From: Usnea hakonensis
Lineage: Eukaryota > Ascomycota > Lecanoromycetes > Lecanorales > Parmeliaceae
DNA length: 64,000 bases
NCBI GenBank assembly: GCA_013423325.1
Contig: BLJB01000128.1
Location: 62,001-126,000 of the forward strand
Direction of reading: 5' to 3'
The notes beneath the pieces are model-generated. The model was not told the DNA's origin. It saw only the letters and a list, made by a program, of their open reading frames with translations, and ran no database searches. Positions 47,818-58,637 of this stretch are shown piece by piece. The number at the start of each line of letters is the position of its first letter. Position 1 is the stretch's first letter. Made by a program: the position numbers and the translations under genes.

Positions 47818-48505
47818 GCTGATCTGCACGTCTGACAGCGGCCTGATGCATAAGAACTCTCCTTAAATTCAACCAAATGCGGCCCCTTCGGACGTGAATG
47901 GTATGGGACCATGCAAAAAAGCCAAAGAAGCTCATACTGAGTTACTGCACGGTTTGGATTGCTGAGTTTCTGCAGCTTTGACAGCGGGTAGCAGCATTCA
48001 AACCATGCCATCAATGTCCGGAACATTTTCAATATCCGGGGTGCTTCCGACAGCGACACTAACCGATTATAGTGACGCTTCTTTTTCAACGTATATTCAG
48101 CATCAGGGACCATCACCTACATTTTGACAGCGCTCTGCTGCATAGTTTGCACCTAGTCACGATTCATCCTGTCAACCGATCATGGGAGGCCACCGAATGC
48201 TAATGACCGTGAAATTACCAAGGTTGGCCATCTGCATACTCGACAGCTGTATGCTGCATAACTCGTAGGTTTTGGCCACTGAGAGAGACAACTTACAGCG
48301 GAAACTTACATATAATTGTGTCAGATAGGATCAAACTCAAGCACCTGCAAGTTTGACAGCGCTTTACTGCATTGCCCTACTGCACCGCTATCTCCACCAT
48401 CGTATCGTAATTGGGTCACGAGTCCAGCGAGCAGCGGATTTAAAGCCCAAGGCTGGGCACCTGCACGTTTGACAGCGGCCTGTTGCCTGCAGTTGCCTGG
48501 TCTGG
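47818..48505. repeat. Degenerate direct-repeat array, ~30-nt core at 113-146 bp spacing
   Basis: The core GACAGCG (once GACAGCT) occurs at 47834, 47980, 48126, 48242, 48355 and 48471, spaced 146, 146, 116, 113 and 116 bp. Around it the similarity extends to about 30 nt: CTGCACGTTT before and GCCTGCTGCAT after, in degenerate form. The segments between cores do not resemble one another at a glance. No open frame spans the array. Function is unknown. Confidence 0.75.
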
Positions 48506-49805
48506 TGCTAGACAGATACGACCAAGCGAAGCATACCCAACAGCGGCGACTTATATATCACTTTGACTTTTAAGCTGGTCGGTTGTCTAGTCCCTGTGCA
48601 GTCTGCGCATCTTCTAACTACGTCCAAACCTTGACATTTACCATGTGTAGCCTGATGCTCCACGGTTTTCATTTCCCAGACTGGACATGCTTATCAGAAG
48701 CTTATTATTACAATCTTACAGACCATTGGAACGCTTCCATCACCCCCGGATAGCTGCAACCTTCTTTCTTCCGTGGTTCGACGAACCAGCTTTTCACTTG
48801 CGATACCATCTCAGATGCCAACCTGGACCCCATATTTGCCATCTCGATGAATCTTGATGGCTGATGCCACATCCGCGGCCTCCCGTCGTGTTCCGTCCTT
48901 CTCTGTAGGATTAGGGTAAAACACGGTTGGCGCTCGAGCAATATTCTACATATGCAGGCCCCCGCGGGCGGCTGAAACAAAATTAGGCTGCATGCAACGC
49001 CAGCTGTCAAGAATGCAGATGGGGCGATCTGATCCTCCTCTCCAGCCTCCTCCTCCTCCTCTTCCTCCCCTCGGTTGCCTAATAACCCTACGTACTCTAT
49101 TACCCCCACTAACGAATTGTTCGCATCTGACCTCGATTGGTCCGTTGGGCAGCTAGCCTTGCATAAATCCCAATCTGTCCCCTGGGTCTTGGCAGCCGTT
49201 GCAGCTCCGTTGGTGCCAATAGTCTCACCCTCTCATCCAAGCAATTCGCAGCGGCTGGTGGCGCAATCAAAAAGGAAAAAAAGGAAAACAACGGATCTGC
49301 GCACATCATTTTATGGGGAGAAATCTGCGATAACGTATGTACGGTGCGCTGATCGTTTGGCTTAGTCCTGCCTTTTCAGATTTTTTTTTTCTTTTTTTTT
49401 TTTTCGGGTTTTCCTTACTCCATGCATTCCTTTTTTTTTTTTGGTTTCATTCATCCCTTAGCGTTTCGGTGACATACGGTGGCCTTGGCCATTGGATCGG
49501 TGATGGGGATGGGATCAGGGGCGTGGCCCGATGTCGGCGCCGCTAGAATCCTGTGTACCTGGATGTACATACGAAGGCACGGACCTGAATAATTCCTTGG
49601 GGGATGCCCCCTTGCCCGGTGCTAAGCTACTCTTACCTTCTGTATGTAAACATGGTAAGGTGTGAGGGTTAGGGGGTGGAAGCTGGACGGGCTTGTCTTG
49701 TTGCTGGTGGAAGAAGAGATGCCTTGTGCTTTATGCTCCGTACTCTTGATGGGTCCTCTTCTCTTCTCTCTCACTCTCACAGTTAGCATCCACTATTATC
49801 ATTAT

Positions 49806-50105
49806 TCTTCGTACCTGTATCGTGCGAGCACTTATTTTTCTGAGACAAGCTCAACTCTTGTATATCGTACACATTGCATTCATTGCCCTGTTCCATATGT
49901 GTTTCCTCAGCGTCAATTTTGCTTCACCACGACGCCCATCACATCCATCCTTTCCTTCCTCATCCCATGACCGCTCGCTCGGTACTGTGCGAGCAGTTAT
50001 TTTTTTGGGAGACAAGCTCAACACTTCTTCTTTCTGTACCTTCTCGCTGCGTTCCATCCATCCATCCATCCATTTTGCCTTGTTCCACTTGACTTTCTGA
50101 AGCGT
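49806..50105. repeat. Diverged tandem duplication, offset ~165 bp
   Basis: CGTGCGAGCACTTATTTTTC at 49821 matches TGTGCGAGCAGTTATTTTTT at 49986. Similarity continues through GAGACAAGCTCAA, CCTTGTTCCA and the AGCGT(C/T)AAT end, interrupted by a CATC repeat in the second copy. Confidence 0.7.
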
Positions 50106-50231
50106 TAATCCCTCACATCCATCCATCTTTCAACTGATTGATGCTCATTCCAATTTCTATATGTACGAGTACCCATCCATCCATCTGCGTTAGTTGATTA
50201 AGCAATATGTAGATGATTCGTCACATCCATG

Positions 50232-50290
50232 CCTCTCTTTCTTTCTCTCTTTCTTTCTCTCTTTCTTTCTCTCTTTCTTTCTCTCTTTCC
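50232..50290. repeat. CTCTCTTTCTTT minisatellite
   Basis: About five head-to-tail copies of a 12-nt pyrimidine unit. Confidence 0.9.
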
Positions 50291-50825
50291 GTCCTCTGTT
50301 TCTCTCTTCCTTCCTTCCTTCCTCCTGTTCATAACCGCATCCCATTCCCGCCATCCGAGATATCTCTCTTCCTGGGGCATACTTTCCTTCAAATGTCTAA
50401 CAAACAGCTAGTTTTACAGAATGTGCGTCGTCGTTTTGTGTGAGAGGAGAAGGCCGTGTCTGGGATGGGAGCGGGTGGGGGAAAGGGGTGGGGTTTGATG
50501 TGATGGGGTGATGGGTCATCATCAGCCAGCAAAGTGTTTAGATATTCTAAAACAGCGGCAAAAGTTGAATCCAACGTACGAGTGTCACTTGATTTGAAGT
50601 TAATTGAAAAAAAAGGCGTGGGGAAAAAAGGAATTTGGATATAGATTTCTCTCTCTCTCTCTTGCAACAAAAAAGTTGGCCCTTGTCACTAAAGCACGCT
50701 GATTTCAGTCTTTCCACCTTCTCTCATCAAGAACTCGTTTCTTCTTCTGACTAGATGTGTAAAAGCGGAACGGAGCCAACGAACGGACGCCCCCCCTGCC
50801 CACTTTTGGGGTCCAATGACCCACA

Positions 50826-52724
50826 TTACCGATCAATCACCCGGCTCAAACCCCTCAGCACATCCCTCATGCCGGGCTCCCCGCCCTCCCCGCCAGCAGC
50901 AGCAGCAGCAGCTCTGGCCCTGCCTTGTTGGTCTGTCTGCTCCAAAGCCTCGGCGCTCGTGGCCAGGACCCCGTCCGCCAGCTTTTCCGCGGCGTCCTTG
51001 TACGCGCCCAGCGCGTGGACGCTGTGGGCGAACTTGTCGATTTCGAATTCGAGGGGTTGGGTTATGCTGCGGAGGCGCGTGGACGTGGTTGCTGAGAGGG
51101 AGGGGTGGGAGTCTGAGGCGAGGGATTGGAGGGTCTCTAGGACGGAGGTTTGGGAGGGTGAGGAGAGGAGGTTGGGGTCGATGGTTGAGGGGGTTGGTGG
51201 GTTTGAGGGGAGGGGGGGGAGGAGAATCGCGCTGTCGGGTGGGGGGCGGAGGAGTGACTCCCAGGTTTGGCGCTCGGCTTGCAGACTTGGGTACGGGACA
51301 ATGTCAGTAGTTGTCTTTTGCGTGAAGGGTGGGAGAGGGGCGCTGTTCATACCGGGCTATCTGCTGTTCCAGGTCTTGTATCTTGGCTAGATTTGAGACG
51401 TTCATAGGATTTGGCTTTGGTAATGAAGGTTCTGGTGTTGAATCGTTCTATCACGGAATCAGTATGCTCTGCTTGAACGATCCCTCGCCAAAGATCATTC
51501 ATACCCTGCTGAACCAGTCTGACATCTCGGACTTCGTTGAGAAATCTTTGAGCAATTGCGATTGTATCTCCCGGGCTGCATGTGTCAGCTAATGATCATA
51601 TACCTATACCAAGTGACAATACCTGCTAATCTTGCATTTCCGTCTTCCGTTGAAAACACTGGCTTCTCGCCCATCGCTCGGGTTGCACACCAAGTGAGAA
51701 GCTGCTTCATTCGTCGAGGTTCTGAGAGCCCATCACTTGCTATGTGCTTGTAAAATTCCGAGCTCTCGACTTCGTCATGAGGCATGGCTGTCGTAGAGTC
51801 AGTGTCAACACTTTGGAAACAAGAATGAATTCCGCACCGTTTGATTTTCCAGTGTCAATCAATGAACTTGCCCTTCGTCCCCGCATGCCCAGGCTACTTC
51901 TTCGGTTCGCATTCGTCTTCCTCATCTCCTTATTCCGCCGTATGATCGGAGTGTCTGCGAATGGCAGAGCGATCTTCGTAGCATCGAATGAAACCTCGAT
52001 CGGCTGCGTGTGGTCCTGCGGCGGCTCTTGTCTCACTCTTTCTTGATCTGTATCAGGTTTATCGCTTCCAGGGTCACGCCTCTGCTCGCTGGGCGCACGA
52101 TCCCTCCTCCTCTTCTTGACAGGCAAAGGTGGTGGATCCGCATTCTCGTGTTCTCCGCTATGTCTTGTACTCCTCCTCTTCGCTGGCTGATCTCCATTTT
52201 CAATCGGCGCGGCTCCGGGCGAGCTGGTAGCTTTCTTCTTTGGCCTCCTTGTTGGAGCTGGTTCAGCTCTCTCCTCCTGCACAGGCCCCTCACTAGTACT
52301 GGCTAGTACAGCCTCCGCTTTCGCTTTCTTTGCCCGAGTCCGCGTGAATGCAAATCCATCATCTTCTTCGTCATAGGCTAGTGAATTGGTCAGTGAGACT
52401 TGTTCGACACATTCTCTACTCTAGTATATCCCTAATGAGGTTGGAAAAGCAGCTTGGTCTCCACCGCCGCATCCAGGGCTGCTCACCGGGTTTCCTTTTC
52501 GCTGCCGATTTTGCTCCCGCACCGTTGACGGTGCTCTTTGCTTGCTTCCCTGAGGTATTTGAACGCCCCTTGACTGGCTCTGAATCATGTACTACGCCAT
52601 TGGTGAATGGTGCGTCCTTATCCTCAAGTCTCGAGCTTCTTCTTCGTCCGCCCCGTGAAGACTCGCTCATTATATGCGGGTTGTTGATCAATTGCAACGG
52701 AGCGCGCGTCGCGTAAGCTGTCAT
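50826..52724 (-). CDS. DSN1: Kinetochore protein Dsn1/Mis13 (MIND/Mis12 complex)
   Basis: Subunit of the Mis12/MIND complex, which links the inner kinetochore to Ndc80. Six exons give about 520 residues. The N-terminal half is basic and disordered (SRGGRRRSSRLEDKD, KKRRRDR). The diagnostic block NANRRSSLGMRGRRASSLID (around residue 240) is the Dsn1 motif carrying the Aurora B-type RRSS/RRAS sites; it is followed by MPHDEVESSEFYKHI and SEPRRMKQLLTWCATRAM. Splice joins: KRKP|AYDEEDD, KSN|AMPHDE, ARLA|AREIQSQLL, DWFSR|NDSTPEP and QQIA|RLQAERQTW. The C-terminal part is helical with an Ala run (RAAAAAAGGEG) from a CAG repeat at 50895-50914. Start ATG at 52724; MSES at residue 19 is an alternative. 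Confidence 0.9.
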
Positions 52725-53121
52725 TGATGCTGCTGCAGGTGTTGATGATCGTGGTCTATTAAATCAATGACCGCGCGTAGGAAAATTGGAATTGCGAATC
52801 TCAAGAGACCTCGAATCTCAGAAAGAGTATGCGATTGCTACTTCCTACTTCGCACGACCGCATACACACTTTGTTAGCCAATTTATCGTTGAGCCGTATT
52901 GTCGCAATTCTGGCTTCGAAGTTGTTGAACGTGAGGGGGCGGCAGCTTGAGTTCGCTGTTTACATTTCGTGTTACCGCTAGCCGAATTGGGCTTGGCCCA
53001 AAAACTTAGACACGCGACTTTTGTAAGTCCGAGGGGTCCATCTCGTTTCATTCTGAAGATACAAGTATAGGCCCACGAAAAAATTTCGTGATACTCGGTC
53101 CTAAATAATAGTTTTATTTGA
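52725..53121. other. DSN1 upstream region up to the assembly gap
   Basis: Includes the DSN1 promoter with a CCGCGCG element near 52770. Nothing else is recognised. Confidence 0.5.
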
Positions 53122-53281
53122 NNNNNNNNNNNNNNNNNNNNNNNNNNNNNNNNNNNNNNNNNNNNNNNNNNNNNNNNNNNNNNNNNNNNNNNNNNNNNNN
53201 NNNNNNNNNNNNNNNNNNNNNNNNNNNNNNNNNNNNNNNNNNNNNNNNNNNNNNNNNNNNNNNNNNNNNNNNNNNNNNNNN
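53122..53281. other. Assembly gap (160 Ns)
   Basis: Unknown bases; true length may differ. The edges are AT-rich (TTTTATTTGA on the left, TTTTGATTGG on the right), so the missing part may be a simple repeat or transposon fragment. Confidence 0.99.
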
Positions 53282-53513
53282 TTTTGATTGGCTCCACATA
53301 CAATTGGTAGCGTCTTGGCGGTTAGCTCTTTATATATACTGATGAAGCTTGAGCTGGTTTGCGCTAGACTTTGTCGCCAGCAAGGAGTTTGAGGATACTA
53401 TGCTATGCTGTGCAGAGGGAATTAAGAAGGGCTATTGCTACGGCTTCGCTTTGCTATTTCCATCAAGAGTCCCAATTTTATCTACTGAAGCAGTCGTAAA
53501 AACAAACGCAGGT

Positions 53514-56500
53514 CTACTTCACCAAGCTAGGCTCAGACACCGTCGTCGAGGGGGCGAGACTTCCCTCTATCCTTCGCTTAGCCTCTTGTCTCTCCTCGTT
53601 TGTAACATGCTCTTCTTTCTTTGGCATATCAGGCGCATGTTGCGACTGCTCTGGAGAATGCCCAATAGACATCCCAACGCGAAGCTAGCGAAGTGTCAGC
53701 CGGTACGACTTAGAGGTCTCGAACCATTTAGGACCCTACCAGAGTCTCCAGAGCCTCATTCGAATTGTCAATCAGGTCATTATCGAATCGCATAGCACCG
53801 GGCTCGAAGAGAACCAGAATCGTACTACCTCCAAACTTGAAGTAACCCAGCTCTTCAGCCCGATGGACTTCCTCTCCAGGTTTTCTTGTAATGACCGTGC
53901 TGCCGACCATCATTGCACCCACACAGATGACCATGACTCTGCCATGGGAGACAGAATCGATTGGTACTACGACTCGGATGTTCTCACTGTACACATCCAG
54001 GGCGGATCGTATAGCCATTGGGTTGACGGTATAGTACTCTCCTTCAATCAATTTGGGCTTATCCAAAACTCCGTCGACTGGTAGATGGAAGCGGTGGTAA
54101 TCCTGGGGTGCTAGCCTGAAGATACCTAAAGAACCATTAACATACCGCTTTGCATCCTGTGGGTAAGCATTCCCAAGAAGTCGCTGGACAGAGAACTCTC
54201 GACCCTTAACCCAGATCTTGGTAGCAGCATCCACACTGTTGAATACAACAGACCGACAATCTGCTGGCGACACTATGATCTTAGGATTTGCTGGAGCCGA
54301 GCAAGGTCTTGCGTCTGGCTTTAATTGCCGATAGAAGAACTCGTTAAAGTTTTTGAATTCTTCGAGTGGCTTCCGTAGTTCTGACATGTCGAGTTGGTGA
54401 AAGTTGACGAAGCTCTGGATCTCTCGAGCCGAAGTAGGATCATCATATTTTCTCCCTTGCTTGAAACTCATCGACCTAAGCATCTTTCGGACTTGCCATT
54501 TGTCAGTAGTGTCCTCTCTATTCGCTGAGTCTTAGACTTACTCCTCTTCTTCTCCATCTCTCTACTTTTTAAACCCTTATACAGCAAACGAATTCCAATT
54601 CGAACATATACGCTCATCCTCTCCTCGTTGATCTGCCCTGTCACCCTGTCCTGAACCAAGATGTTGGCTGAATTGGCACCCAGCTTATAACCACCGTATG
54701 ATATCTTTGTGATGACCTTTGAATACCATTTGCGCTGTGCTTGACTCGAGGTAACGAAGCCTGCCATGACGATATTGTTCACTTGCCTCCAGTCCTGACT
54801 TGCGCAAGTGGCAATGTGAGTAATTATATCAGCGTCAGACTTTTTATTCAATCTCGGTTGGTGACATAACGGACATTCACGGATTTCAACCACATGCTCT
54901 TCCCCTCGCTCGTCCGTAAGATCGTTTTCCTCTACCAACTCCCCAGATTCACCAAGAGACCCAATATGATCCTGGGAGATGGCAGGAATGGCTGAGCGGT
55001 CTTTCTTCGTGTTCAGAGGCTCTTTTGCAATGCCCTCCATAGCTGGCATATCGTTGCCATCATTCCCCTTATCTTCTCCATTACTCTGGGTAGAAAAGTG
55101 TGCATTGTCCATGTAGCCTTTCATGGTACCCCCCCAAGTCTTCTTTCGTATCGGCTGATGTAGCTGATCTTCAAGAGCAATGACAGCTTGGTCGTAAGTT
55201 AGAACGGGATCAGGCGAATCGCTCGTATCCGAAAATCTCTCAAAAAAATGATCTATTGTTGACTCCTTCAACGTCGAACCCAAGGTGTCAAGCATTGTTG
55301 TCAACTCCACTTTACTAAGTCTCGAATTTTCGTCAGAGTCGTATTGCTTGAGCATTGCGCGCCAGAATTGCTGTCGCAAAGCAGGATATGGAAGATATTT
55401 TGCTTTGACGAACAGCTGAGGATTATGTTTGTCTTCCCAACGCTCTTTGTTCTTTAAGACGAGAGGGAGAGTGTAGAATTTCATTGAGGGGTCGTCGCTC
55501 TGACTCGTATGTTCTTCGCCTGCTTCATGTGGAGGGTCTGAGCTTGCCGGCGTGAGCTGATTCCAGTCACTTTGTCCACCCCCTGAGCTAGGCTGCAGAT
55601 CTAAGGCCGCGCTAGCAGAAGCCTGAGAACCTTTGGACACACTTGGTGGCTTGGTAAGTTTGTTCAGGCTTGAGGCCGATGAAGTCCTCGATAACGGTAT
55701 CCGGAATCTCGACTGCTTGGGGGTTGGCAATGCCAAAGAGGGATCTGGAGGCTCTGGGAGGTTGTAGAGACCTGTCTCGGGATCTGCCTCTGGAGCGACG
55801 GATGTGACATTAGAAAGGGAGAAGTTGGCGGTCCCGACGAAATCGTTACCCGACAGTTTGTCTCGATCGACAATAGAGAAGCTCATGGAGTAGTTTTGTT
55901 CGTGCCTCATGACCTGGAAAACCATCTTCTCGTCGTATACTGGATTCAAGTTGTGGCGGATGACCCGAGTCCTGTATGTTTTCCTCCCTAGAGAAGCTAC
56001 CACAAACGGATCCATGTCAAACGATGTCCTTGTCACTATCGAGATGCTTAGCAGGAATCGGGAGAGTGAATGAGTAAGGTCTCCTTACTATTTCGCTCGG
56101 GAGGTAGATCAGTGATCTTGCATATTTCCAGGAAGACGATACCGACGACGTCAGTGCCTCCAGTGAACTCGTATGCTCTAGCCTTCGCTCTCTTCTGGAG
56201 TCGCTTCATCTTTAGTCTCCGCCTCCGCTTTTCTTTCTCGGATTTCGCCGGCTTTGCAGGATCATCAGTCTCATCAGATATTTCAAGGTTCTTTTCATCG
56301 GTTTCGTCCTCATCCTCATCGTCATCTTCGAGATCCGGACTATCCAGTCGTGCAAGATCTTCGTCTCCGTCGCCTTCATCCTCTGGACCTATGGAAACCA
56401 GCGCCGCGAGCTTGTGAAGAACATCCTGCGGACGTGCAGATGGATCTGAAGTGTCCACTAACGAGAATTGCAGCTGAACCTCGCCAGATATCTTCGTCCC

Positions 56501-57127
56501 ATTCTTTTTCCCCCCTTTCCGTCTTGACTCCAGCGTATACCAGCGCGGCTTTGAGGAGTCAGCTGCCCATCTATAGCTGCTTCACAAATAGCTCACCTCT
56601 TGCACCACTCTACCGTTGGCAAAGATATCCTCAACGACGACGTCAAATTCGCCAAGATAATCTTTGCCAAAGCGGTCTCTGTCCCAACAAACTGCCTCGA
56701 GCAGTACGCTGTGAATGCCATCTATTGGTAGATCAAAGGATACGTTCCATTCTGGGTTGAGGTTCTTGCTGACGGTAGGAGTGGATTGTTTCGCGTCTCC
56801 AAGATTTAAAACGAGGTACTATATTCATCAGCTGGGACCTTACTGCCAATAATGTCGGTGTAACAGAAGAACTCACAGGATCACTGGTGCCACCCTTGTC
56901 TTTTGCTGCCAAATTTCTTGCCTTGAACAGTGCATTGATTAGAATCGTGGAAGATAGGGGTAGATGAGGCGTAGCCTACTTACTCTCAAAACTTTGGTCC
57001 TGAGGACCAAACCCTTCGCTTCTGTGGGCATCCGCATGGGACTTGTGCCCCTGCTGTCAGGTTGACTCGTAACCCCACTTTTGCCATTGTAGCTCTTTAG
57101 ACGATTTGGTAGACCGATGCGGACCAT
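53514..57127 (-). CDS. PSD2: Phosphatidylserine decarboxylase, C2-domain type (Psd2-like)
   Basis: Makes phosphatidylethanolamine from phosphatidylserine in the endosome/Golgi system in yeast. Seven exons give about 1100 residues. Order: C2 domain 1 (LVLRTKVL ... GGTSDPYLVLNLGD ... VCWDRDRFGKDYLGEFD), acidic linker, C2 domain 2 (GIVFLEICKITDLPPERN ... SFDMDPFVVASLG ... VIRHNLNPVYDEKM), an EF-hand (YDSDENSRLSKVELTTML), a CPLCHQPRL zinc-like pair, then the decarboxylase (from about residue 750) with DYHRFHLPVDG and the self-cleavage motif GGST in KFGGSTILVLFE. Joins include DP|YLVLN, LPPERN|MTRTSF, EKKR|IRKMLRSMS and ALETL|LRVGMSIG. The last exon (about 53684-53514) extends the protein beyond a stop seen without splicing at 53728. 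Start ATG 57127 has a good ACCATGG context. Confidence 0.93.
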
Positions 57128-57554
57128 GGTGTGCAACGAGTAATGTCAAACACGGAGGCTATCCCAGGACACTTCCAGCAAGCCTAGTTGTCAGACCTCA
57201 GGGTGTCGCCAAGCCGGCTATTGATGAATGAGGAAGGCCTGGGATACTGCGGGGAACGCCCTTCATGTGATCTAGGAAGTGGCAGACATAAGACCTCTGA
57301 GAGGCAAGACAAGATAATCAGGAGGAGACGGAATCCAGGCCCTAAGAGATGTAAAGAAATGGTTAGTGCTGTTTGAGAACAGGGTTAACTCTATGCTAGT
57401 TGTCTCCAGAAGGCGTTGCCTTACTCCGTATGTTCCGAGGTTCACTTGTGGGGCAGCACTTTCATCTGCGGAGCGGGAATAGCCGTCCTTGCAATCCGAT
57501 ATATTTATTGACAACTCTCCTATTCCCCTGCCTCAAAAGAATTTCTCTACAATC
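57128..57554. promoter_or_regulatory. Divergent promoter of PSD2-like gene and epsilon-COP gene
   Basis: 427 bp between start codons of two membrane-traffic/lipid genes transcribed away from each other. No specific motif is claimed. Confidence 0.45.
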
Positions 57555-58637
57555 ATGGATCCTTTTTCGGCCGAGGGGGGTTAGCATCACCCAGAATCAA
57601 TACAAAAAGACCTACGAAGTGCTAATGACTCACCAGAGCTACTCAACATCCACAATGCCTTCCACCAAGGGCAATACCATACAGTAGTTGATTTCGACAC
57701 CTCTTCTCTCTCCCCAGAAAACAAAATTCCAGCCCGCATACTCCAGCTGCGAGCTCAGATTGCTGTGGGTCAAGCCAAAGAAGTCCTTGCAAGTATAGGG
57801 AGAGAGGGCAATGCGCCAGACTTTGCTGCTGTGAAGGCGTTCGCACAGTACTCATCAGGCAATACTTCCAATGCTGTCTCTGAGATTGAAAGTCTAGTTG
57901 AAACGGAGTCGGAGAATACAACTGTGCAATTACTGGGTGGGACGGTCCTACAGGCTGCGGGGAAAACGGAGGAAGCTCTGTCGCTATTGAGCAAACATCA
58001 GGGAAATCTTGAGGCGTACGGGATCAGCTTTTTTTACACCACTTTAATGCGTGCACGGACGCTGATAGGGACGTATGATACAGAATAGCTCTCATCGCGC
58101 AAATACATCTCCAGCAAAACAGGACGGACCTAGCCCTCAAGGAAGTCCAAGCAGCCCGCAAATGGGCCCAAGATAGCTTGCTTGTGAACATTGCCGAGTC
58201 GTGGGTTGGTCTACGGGTGGTATGTCACTACTGGCCGAGCTTTGGTCTTACCTTGGAAGACAGAAGCTGATGTCTATATGTACTTGCAGGGCGGCGAACG
58301 ATACCAACAAGCTTTTTATGTCTTCGAAGAAATGGCCCAAGCGCCTTCCACTTCCGCAACCAAGTCACTAGTTGGCCAAGCCGTCGCAGAGCTGCATCTG
58401 GGACGATTACCAGAAGCCGAAGCAGCGCTGCAGCAGGCCGTACAAAAAGATCCAAATGACATGGAGGCTCTTGCGAACTCGATAGTATTGGGTGTAATTT
58501 CAGGCAAAGATACGAGTGAGCATACCTCAAGCTTGGAGGGCATAGCGCCTGAGCATCCACTTTTGGTTGACTACCAAGAGAAAAGCTCGTTCTTTGATCA
58601 AGCGGCGGGAAAGTACTCTGCAAAGGTAGCATCATGA
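57555..58637 (+). CDS. SEC28: Coatomer epsilon subunit (epsilon-COP)
   Basis: TPR-like helical subunit of the COPI coat, acting in Golgi-to-ER transport. Four exons give about 295 residues, matching the family length. Start MDPFSAEG|ELLNIHNAFHQGQY: exon 1 is 25 nt, then intron GTTAGC...CTCACCAG. Next joins are GNLEA|IALIAQIHLQQNRTD (acceptor GATACAG) and WVGLRV|GGERYQQAFYVFEE. Family blocks: VLASIGREG, QNRTDLALKEVQAARKWAQD, AESWVGLR, FEEMAQ and PEAEAALQQAVQKDPND. No N-terminal signal or membrane segment, as expected for a cytosolic coat subunit. Confidence 0.93.

Larger units (their letters stand above)
48506..50825. other. Intergenic region downstream of DSN1
   Basis: No supported gene. Contains T-runs (49380-49404, 49430-49441), a diverged duplication (49806-49935 against 49971-50105), CCATCC repeats and the CTCTCTTTCTTT array at 50235-50290. 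Confidence 0.55.

Noticed and set aside
47818..48505. CRISPR array
   Set aside because: Repeats of ~30 nt with gaps look superficially similar, but the cores are degenerate, spacing is 113-146 bp, no cas genes are present and the host is a eukaryote.
52845..53342. Frames spanning the run of Ns
   Set aside because: Unknown bases cannot form stops; the frames are artefacts of the gap.
53728..53740. End of the phosphatidylserine decarboxylase at 53728
   Set aside because: That stop lies in an intron; splicing to CTTCGCGTTGGG restores the family-typical ETL-x-RVGM block and extends the protein to 53514.
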